From Bimuria novae-zelandiae CBS 107.79 (Eukaryota; Ascomycota; Dothideomycetes; Pleosporales; Didymosphaeriaceae): a stretch of DNA of 64,000 bases. Shown piece by piece: positions 32,617 to 45,297 of this stretch. A program made the translations under genes and the position numbers. The DNA lies in NCBI GenBank assembly GCA_010015655.1, contig ML976674.1:807463-871462 (forward strand), written 5' to 3'. Position 1 is the first letter of the stretch; each line of letters starts with the position of its first letter. The notes under the pieces were generated by a model, which was given only the letters and a program-made list of their open reading frames with translations, did no database searches and was not told where the DNA came from.

Positions 32617-33746
32617 ATGAGCGCCTTCGAACCCTTTGCATACACCCAGCCGGTCTTTTTGTACGCCACAGTCTAGTCGATTGCAAGCTCACATGCTGAC
32701 ACATCCCCAGGAACCTTGGCTTTGACACCGTAACCGTTGTTGTCGGATCAGAGAAGACATCCTTCTGTGTCCACAAAGACCTGCTCACCTAACACTCAGA
32801 ATACTTCAGCGTAGCTTTCCGCCACGCATACCGCGAGAGCGCCGACAATACCATCCACCTCTCAACCGTCCAACCAACCACCTTCAAGATCTTCTTACAA
32901 TGGTTATACACCCAATGCATTCGTCCCACCAACTTCAGCCAGCCAGCCGCCGCAAAGAACAGCGACGCTTCCACTGCAGCCTTAGACTCTGCACAACCTC
33001 CCCTACGCGGCATGCCCTCCCCATCGAGCCCCTTCATGACCGTCTGGCGTTCGACCCCCGAAGGCCTTCATCTCGGAGACCTAAGCTTCACGGTTAAATC
33101 CCACCTCCTCGACCTCTACATTTTCGCAGACGCCCACTCGACGCGCCACCTCCGCAACGACGTCATGAGCGCAGTCGCGTACCTCGACTACATCCGCGAG
33201 ACGTGGCCCGGTTTCCGCCTCACGGCTAAAGCTTACACTAACCTTCCTGAGAACTCTACGTGGTGCAAGTACTTGGTTAAGATGTGCGCTTTGTATTGGA
33301 ATCCTGATGATGATGACGGGGAGGAACGTGAGCTTGCTGACGAGCTGCCTGGGGGGTTTTTGATAGAGGTCCTGGCGATTAATACCCGGCGCGCGAATTT
33401 TTTGGAGAATTCAGGCGAAATGGAGGCGTTAAGGGCGTGCGGGGTGGATAATGTGTTTCCGCTGGAGGATCTGTGCACTTTTCACGAGCATGGGACGCGC
33501 GAAGAGGTAGAGAAGTGCAAGGAAGAGGGGCTGAGGACGAATGTGTTTGTGCAGAATTTGCTGGCTGCTTGTGTTAAGAGCGCGGAGAGCGAGCAGGCGG
33601 ATGAGACAGAGGTGGTTGATGAGGGTGGGGATGAGGGGGATGAGGGGAGTGAGGGGAGTGAGACTATTGTTGGGTCTGAGTCGCGTGGCTCTAATACCGC
33701 TGCGTCTGATAAGCATATGCCCGCTACGGATGTGCTTACTGGGTGA
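32617..33746 (+). pseudogene. BTB/POZ-domain protein with an in-frame TAA
   Basis: Exon 1 (32617-32660, MSAFEPFAYTQPVFL) joins across a 50-nt intron (GTACGC.. branch-like GCTGAC.. CCCCAG, 32661-32710) to NLGFDTVTVVVGSEKTSFCV. That is a BTB start, continuing HKDLLT then stop then HSEYFSVAFRHAYRES and a WLYTQ block. The TAA at 32790-32792 sits where the family has Lys or Gln. After it the frame is open to 33746, with a long acidic Gly/Glu/Asp tail (about residues 310-345). BTB proteins of this type are fungal adaptors of unknown target. It is either a pseudogene, a nonsense allele, or translation restarts downstream near 33012. Confidence 0.7.
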
Positions 33747-34005
33747 GTTGTCAGAGGTGAGTTAGCTCCAGGGGCATACAGCCAGTATACTGACGCGAGG
33801 AAGGGAGATGCCTTCGTGTAGACGGCGTAGATGTACTATCCTTTAGTGGAATTAAGCGGGAAATAGGCTGACGATCTGTTTTGAATGAATTCAGCGGGTC
33901 GTGGATGGTTATCGGCAATGAAGAATTGGGTTAAGACTACATGGACTCATACTAGACTAAGTCTTCCTAGGGTGCAGTACCGAGAGTCCAACCCGCGGAG
34001 GTATC

Positions 34006-36198
<2,193 letters not shown>

Positions 36199-36436
36199 GG
36201 TTTAGCCCGGAGGGAGGGATCGTGAGTAACTGAGAAGGTTGCTGCGGGGGTTCGCTCAACAAACAATGTACAACGCGTTCGGAAAAACCGCGAATGCAAA
36301 ATCTCAGTTCAAAGCAGGAAACTAGTCTATTCCATCAGTGAGAAACGTCGTTAGAGGTCATGGTCACATTCGTTCCGGGTGTGATCCCTCGGGCTCCAGC
36401 ATTTGGAGTTTACCGAGGTTCACCCTGAAGCGACCC

Positions 36437-36871
36437 TGTTAAGATCCCAAAGGGGTAGCTGGTCCCTAAGGGGCTAAGGTTAGTTCTCGGGCAGGAATAC
36501 TGTAGTAGGACGGGAGAGGGTCGTAGTGATAGCTTGCGCTTGTCACTAGGGCGTTAGTATCGAAGGTGGGTATAGCATAATTAAATTAACAAGGTTGCTT
36601 ATTCAGATCCAAACGATAGATTAATAAACAGGTTAAACACGATAATAGAAGACTATCCTCGTGTCCCTATATACATGACTCGTCCCACGAATCCCAGGTG
36701 TCCCAAGAATCCCAAAGTCCCATATGCCAAGATACTTCTGGGACGCCCGATACTTCTGGGACGCGTGACATGGTCACGTGATCTGTGGCTGAGTCAGGAA
36801 CCTTGGCTGGTCGCACGAATAAGTGGCCATGCCCCGCCTCGCGTCATGTTGGGTCTCAACGGATCCTAACA
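36437..36871. repeat. Solo LTR with GACCC target duplication
   Basis: 435 bp from TGTTAAGATCC to GGATCCTAACA (ends inverted, one mismatch), flanked by GACCC (36432-36436 and 36872-36876). It sits within the left inverted repeat of the pogo-like element. It is a much less mutated copy of the LTR at 21243-21678. A TCCCA/TGGGA-rich core lies at about 36683-36770. Confidence 0.9.
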
Positions 36872-37027
36872 GACCCCTCCGGCGAAACGACCCACCCACC
36901 AAGATAAGGCCTTAACTTTATTACGCGATAACTCCACTAATATAACCCTAATTAAGACTATAATAGTAGTAATTAAATTACTAAAATTAAAAAAAATTTA
37001 ACTGTAGAAAGATTATAAGAGATTATA

Positions 37028-38889
37028 ACGTACATGCATAGCGAGTGGCCGGGCATAGCGAGTGGCCGAAAATGCCAAGACCCTATCAAAATCTACACTC
37101 TACACAATAGTACAGAACGCACACAAATAGTAATAAGAAATTGTAGTAGGCTAATCTACTCAGAATCTACTTCTACTTCTTTTTTACACGTGTGCGAATT
37201 ATGCCCAGCCTCGCCGCAGCGTCTATAGCGCTATTAAGTTAATTCGCCTCTATTAGCGCGCACCCTCTTCTTTACTTTCTTTTTATTACTACGCGCTGTA
37301 AAGTCCTTTAGGGTAGCTAGTTACTAGCTATTAGTAGTTATAAGGACCTCTTCCTGCTATAGTTGCTTTCTCTTATGCGATTTACGTCGTGTAGTAGCCT
37401 TATTAGTAGCTTAAAGCTCAGCGTTACACTTTATTATTAATACTAGAGAATGCGCTATTAGCTTAGCACCTTTTATAAGCTTTTTAACTGCCTTAACTAT
37501 ACTTATTAGGGAGCTATCTAGGTGCCTCTAAATCCTCTCCTTCACTAGCGTCGATTGTAACCCTAATTCTAGGGTGTTGCTAGGCGTCTGCGACTGCCAC
37601 GTACTATCGCGTATAGTAGAAGGCGAAGGCGTACGCAGACGAACGTTAAGCTTTAATATTACTACTTTTAGGTTAAGGGGAATAAGGCTAGCGCCTTAAA
37701 AGCCTCTTTAAATATTACTTTAAGTTATTATAGCCTTAAAAGTAGCAATAAAATAAGGTAGGAACTTAATTTTAGTAATATACGTAATATAGTTGCGTAT
37801 TAGATCCTCGGCTTGGCGCCTATATGCCTTCTTTAACGGCGAGAAACACCCCACATCTAGTGGCTGTAGGAGGTGCGACGAATGTAGAGGCATATAGAGA
37901 GTAATAATCTTCCTATCCTTACAGTATTGCTAGAATTTAAGCGAGTTATAGCTCTCGTGGCTATTAATAATAAGTAACTAATAGCTACTAATAGTACGCT
38001 CTTTTATATGCGCGTTAAAGTGCTTTAGCCACTATAGACTAAGCTTGTTATTTGTCTAGCCATTCTTAGAGACTGCGAGAACCTAGTCGCGAGGTAGATC
38101 CTTCTCTTAGTACTAGGCAGAGAGGTGGTGCTTGCCCTAAAAGATAAGGAAGGGTAGGATCGCCCACCCTATCGCGTTAATACTATAAATAGCTATTATT
38201 TACTTTTAATTACCCTACTATACGCTCTTTAGCTTGTCTTAACGCTTAGAGCTTATAACAACTACTCCTATTAATATTATGCCTATTATAAAGCTAGTCT
38301 CGTTAAAGTTATAGGTATCTTTATCTAGGATACTATACTTGGCTTTAGTATTCTTTACAAGCTGGAACCAGCCCTGTACAACCTTAGGATCCTTACAGAG
38401 GGCTCTCTTATAGTCGTACTTTTAATTAAACTTAACTTAGAGCTCTAGCTGGCGCTTAATAAAGTAGTAAGGCTACCTTTAACTAACTAGCTCGTTGTAG
38501 CGTGTAGCTAGTAAAGAATTAGCTATATCTTTTATAGTAGCAAGCTAGGGCGGAAACCCTCGCGTATCTAAATTAAGTATATACTATATAATTACCTGCT
38601 CCTCTTTTATAGTAAGTCTTATTAAGTTAGGTGCGCAGTCGCGTTAAAAAGTAGTTTTAGCGCGTCTTTATTATAGTATTCTTTTAGTAACGCTATAGAC
38701 TACTATAACGCGTAAAATTAAAAGTAGCGTATCTCCTTCGATAGCTTAAAGTGCAAGCTATAATTTGGCCTCTTTTAATTTAGGTAGTTTATTACGTTGT
38801 TGAGACATCGCGTTGTAGTAAAACGTTTTGATGGGGTCTTGGCATTTTCGGCCACTCGCTATGCCCGGCCACTCGCTATGCATGTACGT
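37028..38889 (-). mobile_element. Fot1-like Tc1/mariner transposon, RIP-mutated
   Basis: 1862 bp with inverted repeats of about 65 bp that differ at one base. Each repeat contains GCGAGTGGCC twice. TA duplications flank it (37026-37027 and 38890-38891). The transposase trace is on the minus strand. YNFNETSFIIG near 38320-38281 matches the pogo/Fot1 YNFDETGF block with the catalytic Asp changed to Asn (G-to-A). The C-terminus near 37240-37170 is a zinc knuckle (CGEAGHNSHTC). Its first Cys is now Tyr, also a G-to-A change. Numerous stops make it inactive. The near-identical inverted repeats suggest the element was complete when RIP struck. Confidence 0.9.
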
Positions 38890-40790
38890 TAGTTAGAGCT
38901 ATATAATACTTAAATAAAGACACTAGGACGTGTTAACTATACGTGCTACCTGCTATAAATATTAATAAACTTTTTATTTATAATAAGAGTAAGAGCTTCT
39001 ACTCTATATTTAAAAACTTACTAAGTAAGGCCTTCTACCTATATAAGCTATAATTAGAAATTTTATCTTATAAATCGCGAAGAGAGAGCTTAAAGTAAAC
39101 TAAGTTAATTACTTTGTTTAGTAATATCCTAATAAGCTTATCTTAAAATAAATAATAAAAATTAATAATAGTTACTATAAGGCTAATTTAAGAAAGAAGT
39201 ATAGCCTCCACTTTAACCTTTTCCATAAGAAAATTAGTTAATATCACGTTAAGACGCGTTATATCTATAATATAAATAAGAAAGGCTATATGCTTAGTAT
39301 TATAAGTTACTTAAAGAGAATCTTTAGCAAGGCCTTATATAAAGATAAAAAGAGGAAAGATATTATCTAAAATAGCTTATAAAAGTAGATAACGCTACTA
39401 GCCTATACCTAAGCTAATAGGTTTTATCTTAAGCTTACTTTTATCTATTAGTTAGCCTTAAAATTAATATAGGACTTGTAACTATAAGTCCTTAATTATA
39501 AAACTTATTAAATTTAAATTTCCTTATTACTCTCTAGTTAGATAAATAATAATATTAGCCTTACGTAGCTTAAATAAGTATTTAATTATAGTATAAAGGT
39601 ATAGACTTAATCTTCCTGTTAATTACTTATCTTAGATAGTTATAGATTTTATTAAGTACTATAATTAGAATAAGATCCTTCTTACTCTATACTTTCCTTA
39701 TTTAAACTATACGCTATAGCTACTTAATATAGCTTACTTAAATAAGATCTTAGCTTTTATAAAGAAAAGCTAAGGCCTTAGCTTAATAAGTAAGAGGGAT
39801 TTTTCGTCCTTTTCTACCAAGTCTAGCAGGCCTCTTTTAAGGAAATAATAATTTTAAAGGCCTTTAAAGCTATAGGTTTTTTACCCTTTGATTTTAAAAT
39901 TATAGTATAAAAATTTAATACTGGCTTAAGCATTTTAAGTAATAGTAAATTCTTAGTCTTTAGTACTTAAAACTAGTGGAAGACTAGAGGCCTATTATAT
40001 TAAATAATTAAAAATTAAAGTAATAAATAAGCTTAAAAGATAAGCTAGGCCTTTTACTAAATTTTAACTTAAAAGACCCTCCTTAAGTATAAGGTTAAGG
40101 GCCTATATAAGGCTCTAATTAATAAGAAAACGCGTAGAAAGTAAGGTAAGCTTTTTTTTTACTTAAAGAGCCTAAAGAGTACTATAGTAGAGCTATATTT
40201 TAGTCTTTAAGAAAGGTAAAAGAGGCACGTAATTGCTAGCAGCTCTAAAAGCGTAAAAAGGAGTAAGTATAATACTAAAAAGCTAAGGTAAACAAGCTTC
40301 GTAAGGAGGCAAGGTAGGAAAAGGCAAGAGAGAAGGAGATAAGGCGTTAGGTAAGGGCTATAGCTAGGCTAGTAAGGGAGAAGCAGGAGGCTAAAAAGGC
40401 TACTAAATAGATCTTTAAAGTAGCTACTCGTAGGACTATAAAATAACTCTAATAAGCTTTTAAAACGTCTTAAAAGGATAAAAAGCGTAGCCTTAAAGCT
40501 TTCACTAAAGCTATTTAAAAAAACGAGAGTTATTATAAGGCCTATAAGTAGTAAAAGCCTTAAAGTGCTATTATAAGCACACTAGCTCTTAAGTTATAAT
40601 ATAGTTATAATATTACTCCTTTTATATAATATTAATAGTTCTATATATTAATTAAAGCCTCTAAATATTACTATTAAAAAATACTGCGATAATAGCTGTT
40701 ATGTAAGGCTCTACAACTTTAAGTTATGAAACTGCTTTAGTGTTCAGGTGGGTCGCTTCACCGGGGAGGTCGCTTCGAGGTGAACCTCGG

Positions 40791-41275
40791 TATTGGGCGA
40801 AGTGTCGCCCGACACATGGACCGAAGAAACGAAGCGCGTTGCTGCATCTGTGCACACTAAGTGGCTAGCATCGGCAAAATCGCTAACATTGGACGTCTTT
40901 TTAGCTGGCAGTGGAACCTTGGTTCTTACTTTAGCACCTTAGGCTTTTCTAAGAGCGATCTATACGCCTTCATATATGAAGGGGCGGCGGCACGGTACTG
41001 GCACGACATGTGTAGATATTTCGTACTATGAAATTGAAATCCATGCTAACGCATGCTCAGGTACATGGTCGCATGGGAGGAGTTTATCACTCGAATTATG
41101 AAGGGCTTGAAACAGAACAGGGAGTTGATAAACAATGCCGTGGATGAGTCTCAAAAGGGTGTGCACGTCATGTATCCCAAACTTGTCTGGGTTGCTCAGA
41201 AAAAGGAGGCTTGACAGAAGAGGTCTTGCCTATACCACAGTTCAGAGAGTCCTCAATCATTCCCGCGCCGTACAT
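40791..41275. other. Intergenic spacer
   Basis: Normal-composition DNA between the pogo-like element and the alpha/beta hydrolase gene. It begins with a short hairpin-like GGGCGA..TCGCCC word. No gene is supported. Confidence 0.45.
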
Positions 41276-42292
41276 CTAGTTACTCTCAATGTTCCTTCCT
41301 TCAATCCAACTGATGATGAGCTCCGCACAACGCTCGTGAGCAACGTCTAACATGATGTGATGCGCACTATCAGCCAAAGAGACGCGCATGATCTCTTCCT
41401 CACCCTGGGACGCTAAACGGTATGCATCGAAGGTTTCCTGGGTCAAGTCTTTCGAAATGAGGACATCCTTCCCGCCTGAGATGCACAGTATTTTCCGCCC
41501 AAGGGAACGAGCATCAGAGTGAATCGCGGCGACGACGTCATCGGCGTTGGCGAAAGGCCACATGTGCTCTATAGCGATGCGGATGCTCTCAACCCGACCC
41601 TTGCTATCGCGAATCCAGCCGTTCACAGCACTCTCAGGTGCCTCGGGCGAAAAGAACTTGTTCCGGACTTGTGCTGGAGTATCGAGACCGGTATTGGCTT
41701 GGAAGGTGAATAGGGAGCGGAGCCATGGGACCCATGCTTGCGGTGCGGCAGGAACCGGTGGTGGCTGCTCTCGAGCTAATGCCGCCTCTGCTGCTTGCCA
41801 ACGCCGTGCCACATCTATACCTCCACCAGAAAGAGGCGCCGCTGCGAGCAGGACCAGTCCGGCAGGCTGGATTTTCGATGCGCCCAGCGTGTTCCAGCCC
41901 CCCAAAAAGCGCTGCAATACAGCGCCACCCATCGAATGGCCAACAAAAATTGGCTGCGTGTCTGGGTGTTCAGCCGAGATGAAGTCGAGCGCTGCCATCG
42001 CGTCAGTAACATACGAATTGATACCTGTGAGTGCATGAAAGGCAAACGTCGAGGGTTGCCAGGAGCCACCATGGCCTCTCAAAGAGACTGCGTACGACGC
42101 GTACCCCGCTCGGGCGAACAGGGGGAGCAACGCCTTGTAGCAGGCAGCAGCGCAATGGGCCCCATGAATGCACAAAATTGGCTGCTGATTTGCCGGTGTG
42201 AAGGGTGTGCAAGTCAGGAGTTCGAGCGATCCTGATGGCGTCGCGATTTGTACGGTTTCGACTACCGGAGTGCTGTCGACAGATGATTGCAT
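41276..42292 (-). CDS. Alpha/beta-hydrolase fold enzyme
   Basis: Uninterrupted 338-codon frame. Hallmarks of the fold are present: an HGAH oxyanion motif near residue 43, LRGHGGS near 72, nucleophile elbow GHSMGG (Ser about residue 119), and a C-terminal DSAHHIMLD with the catalytic His near 314. The acidic member is probably in the CISGGKDVLI segment. It fits the AB-hydrolase_6 / lysophospholipase-like group; the substrate is unknown. No signal peptide is visible. It lies 227 bp from the P450 pseudogene on the same strand. Such pairs occur in secondary-metabolite clusters, but no backbone synthase is present. Confidence 0.92.
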   Translation of the reverse strand: MQSSVDSTPVVETVQIATPSGSLELLTCTPFTPANQQPILCIHGAHCAAACYKALLPLFARAGYASYAVSLRGHGGSWQPSTFAFHALTGINSYVTDAMAALDFISAEHPDTQPIFVGHSMGGAVLQRFLGGWNTLGASKIQPAGLVLLAAAPLSGGGIDVARRWQAAEAALAREQPPPVPAAPQAWVPWLRSLFTFQANTGLDTPAQVRNKFFSPEAPESAVNGWIRDSKGRVESIRIAIEHMWPFANADDVVAAIHSDARSLGRKILCISGGKDVLISKDLTQETFDAYRLASQGEEEIMRVSLADSAHHIMLDVAHERCAELIISWIEGRNIESN

Positions 42293-42519
42293 GACGCAGC
42301 CTGATCTGGCACGATATGATCACGGTGGTGTTGGGAATAAAAAGGAAGCGGAATGAAAATCGAAAGAGCCGTGGAAGTTTGGGGTACTGCCGAACTAAGA
42401 TGGCATGCCACAGCCCGTTTACACCCCTGCTCAGCCCATGTGTGACTCGTACTGCCCATAGCACTGCCTTCCAAGCATGATGCTCTCGACGCCTCACCCG
42501 CTAGCGAGCCATACAGCCG

Positions 42520-44373
42520 TCAAGAGCATACACCCACGACAGATTCCTCCACACTGATGTCCACCGTTTGAGGATTTGTCAGATGCACTTGCAAGTCCTC
42601 TCCCTGGCAGCGGTCGGGACACTCCCAGCGTCAATGAACTTTCATCCGGCTTGGGAAACCGTCGACACCCCTGCTGTTTCCGTATGCCGTATCGATTGAT
42701 CATGACCGCAACGAAGGCGAAAAAGAAACGACCAGGACAGTAGGTTTTGCCGCCACCACATGGTTTATAGCTCGCGCAGTTCTGAAAGCTCGTCTCCCTT
42801 TTGAAACGAATCGCATCGAATATGCCATCATCCTCCCCAAATACGCTATGGTCGTCGTGAAGCTGGTACATCGGTACTAGAGCCAGGTTGCCGCCTCGAA
42901 GCACCTTGCCACCTATATGGGTATCCGTTTCAACTTGGCGGAAGGCAAGGTCACGCTTTCGCAATGCCTCGCTATAGACCGAACGTAGAAGTAGGCGTTT
43001 CTCGGCGAGATAGGACATATCAACGTCGCCATTATCGCTGATCGCAGGCGATGTCTCTGCTACCAGTGCGTTGTAGAGATCTGGGTCGAACAAGATGTAG
43101 CTCATGATCCAGAACGCGAGTTTGTATGCATTTGCATCGCCACTATTCGTGCGAAAATTTGAATCTGCAAGGGTTAAAACGCGTGCCACAAGTCAGTCAG
43201 AGCGGATGGTACAATGCAAGCGACATTGAACTTACGTCCAGTATACCATGACCAACATAGCAGCACTATCATCCTCATGTATACCCTGCTCCTTATACTG
43301 ATCGATTAACGCGGTCACGATCCATGCCTCATTCTTTCTCATCTCCTTGGGCAATCGTTGATAAATGGAGAACGCACGGGTGTATTTCTCCCGCAGACCC
43401 TTGATTTCTCGAGCATCCAAGAGGACCGAGTTATACAAGAGCTTCCACAACTGATCTGTGAACGTCCTCATGTTATCAGTCATGGTAGGATCGATGGCGA
43501 ACAGAACCGGGTCGAACAATGAAAGTTGGGTTGCGTCAATCATTACCTGAACACACAAGTCGTAAAGGAAGAAAACATTTTTGCGGGCCGTAGCTTCTTT
43601 ACCATGCCTCCAACTGAGCTTCCCCCATGAAGAGAGATTTTGTAGAGACTTTTGGTACTTGTCAATGAGCCCAGTATAAGTTGGACCCGGCAGCAAGTGT
43701 TGTTTGTACAAGTCCTGGGTCAAGTGGATAAGGCATTTCCGCTGTGGGTTCAAAACTGTCGCCTTTTACGGATGAGTCCATTGTACGTCCAGGCGCTTGG
43801 GCGAAACACCGAAAGCGTGTAGTGTATGGTTGAGAAATCCGTCCCAGGAGAGCGTCGATGTGTTCGAGTAGAAGTCGGTCGCGTCGACTGGCGAAGCAAT
43901 GACGTAGTGTATTTTTCCGAGTATGACAATCGAGAATGCCTAACGTGTGTTAGAGAAGTATTTACTTTACCAGTTAGTTCCCAGGAAAAAACGCTGAGTA
44001 TGCTAGCGTACACTCCTCTGGCCATCAGCCGATGAGAATCTTGGAAGAACCTTCCCATATGACCTATAACGATATCAGATCCCAAAAAATACGAGGATAG
44101 AATAGAGCCATGTACCAAGATCTGTTGAGCGGACTGTTAGCATCTTATATCTCGCAAGCACTTCGATCACGTACAAGGGATCAAGTAAGGCAAGGTCGGA
44201 GAGTCATGAGGCCGAGCTCTCGGAAGTAAAACGAATGTGTAAAGCCAGATACTCCAAACTCCCATGAAAAAGAATGCTGATAACAAGAGGACCCAACATG
44301 TCAGTGACACTTGGTAAACCGCGACCTGGGCACGATCGAAAAGAGACAAAAGGTAGGCAAAAAGAACCGTCAA
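42520..44373 (-). pseudogene. Cytochrome P450 (CYP7/CYP8-like), decayed
   Basis: An N-terminal membrane anchor lies near 44373-44180 (VSLTCWVLLLSAFFFMGVW) and FFQDSHRLMARG near 44050. A block FSIVILGKIHYVIASPVD and LSWDGFLNHTLHAFGVSP ends in an in-frame TAA (43768-43766). The frame then continues with LNPQRKCLIHLTQDLYKQH. Intron 43235-43143 (GTAAGT..AATAG) joins MVMVYWT to GDANAYKLAFWI. The K-helix ExxR (SEALR) and haem loop KPCGGGKTYCPGRFF with its Cys ligand are present. At about 42601 one extra base shifts the frame. In the other frame the family-like tail EDLQVHLTNPQTVDISVEES runs to TGA at 42522-42520. The first exon lacks a clear ATG. Stop plus frameshift indicate a pseudogene. Confidence 0.8.
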
Positions 44374-45101
44374 AAGTGTGATTGTATGTGATTTAAAGAA
44401 GGCTGTAAAACTTCTGCTAGCAAGTCCCTTAGATGTTTGTGGCAGGCCTATATAGTAACACCGAGACTGAGCTCCAACCCATATCTTTATTCCTGTACAA
44501 GGAAAGCTTCCTCGATACCTATGCTATCCATCTACAGATACTCCGAAACTTCTAGGCAGCCGTATTCGTCTAGGCCATCATTTGTGCTTGCATGTGTCTC
44601 TAGATGTCGTGGTTTGTATCTACCCAGACATGCCCAGGTGGATACCGTCTTCGCAGATTCAGTACAAGCCCGGTGGATTTCGTCGAATTGATCAAAATGG
44701 CATTGCCCCGATGCATGTGCCTACACACATGCATGCAAGTATTGATCGTGTAAAACCATCTCCTACATATCAATAATTGGCGCAGATGCACTTGATGCGA
44801 ATGAGACACTTTCAGAGTGTGGTTTCTGCCCCCAGCACTCTCCGGCGAACATGCGGATTACAACATACCCACCATAGTTACGGTAGCATCCTGGGCGTAA
44901 GACCATGATAAATTCTTCAACTCATGCACACGAGTATGCTCAAGTCCAAACTCAGTACCAGGGAACTGCCATATGTCAAGTATGGTAGCTGGGGGCTGAC
45001 ATGCGGGGTTCGTGGCGCAAATATGCTGTGAAACTATAAGCCGCCGTCGCGTTGAAACGTCGGGCAGAAGACGAACTCTATGGTATCTCCCCGAGATAAG
45101 G
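44374..45101. other. Intergenic spacer
   Basis: About 730 bp between the P450 pseudogene and the left LTR of the copia island. Open frames of 60-115 codons show no domain or splice logic. The last five bases (TAAGG) are the target duplication of the adjacent element. Confidence 0.45.
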
Positions 45102-45297
45102 TGTGAACCAAATAACTCATGTATATCCCCCTCTGCCACTAGAGGTAAGCTATCTCCTATATACCCAGGCGCAAACATCCTAGATAACTGGCAAACAGCA
45201 AACAAAAGGAAAATAAGCCATCAGCTCGGTGGCAAACATCAAAAACAAACAAAAGGAAAACAAGCCATTAGCTTAGTGGCAAACATTAAACCTCACA
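45102..45297 (-). repeat. Left LTR (3' LTR) of the outer copia element
   Basis: 196 bp, TGTGAACC to CCTCACA. It differs from the right LTR at four sites, all CpA/TpA differences. It contains two tandem units of about 48 bp (AACAAAAGGAAAA..GTGGCAAACAT). Confidence 0.95.

Larger units (their letters stand above)
36413..40790 (+). mobile_element. pogo-like DNA transposon carrying two nested insertions
   Basis: Terminal inverted repeats begin CCGAGGTTCAC at 36413 and end at 40790. They share about 44 bp (GAAGCGACC, then CGACCCACC) and are flanked by TA (36411-36412 and 40791-40792). The left repeat is split by a solo LTR (36437-36871). A Fot1-like element (37028-38889) is inserted further in. 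Without these insertions the element is about 2.07 kb. The remaining interior is AT-rich with many stops. A plus-strand trace near 40.1-40.5 kb is rich in Lys, Arg and Glu, like the C-termini of fungal pogo/Fot1 transposases. That part of the call is weaker than the TIR and TA evidence. Confidence 0.7.

Noticed and set aside
41276..44373. Secondary-metabolite gene cluster around the hydrolase and P450
   Set aside because: Only a hydrolase and a broken P450 are present; no synthase, transporter or regulator is found nearby.
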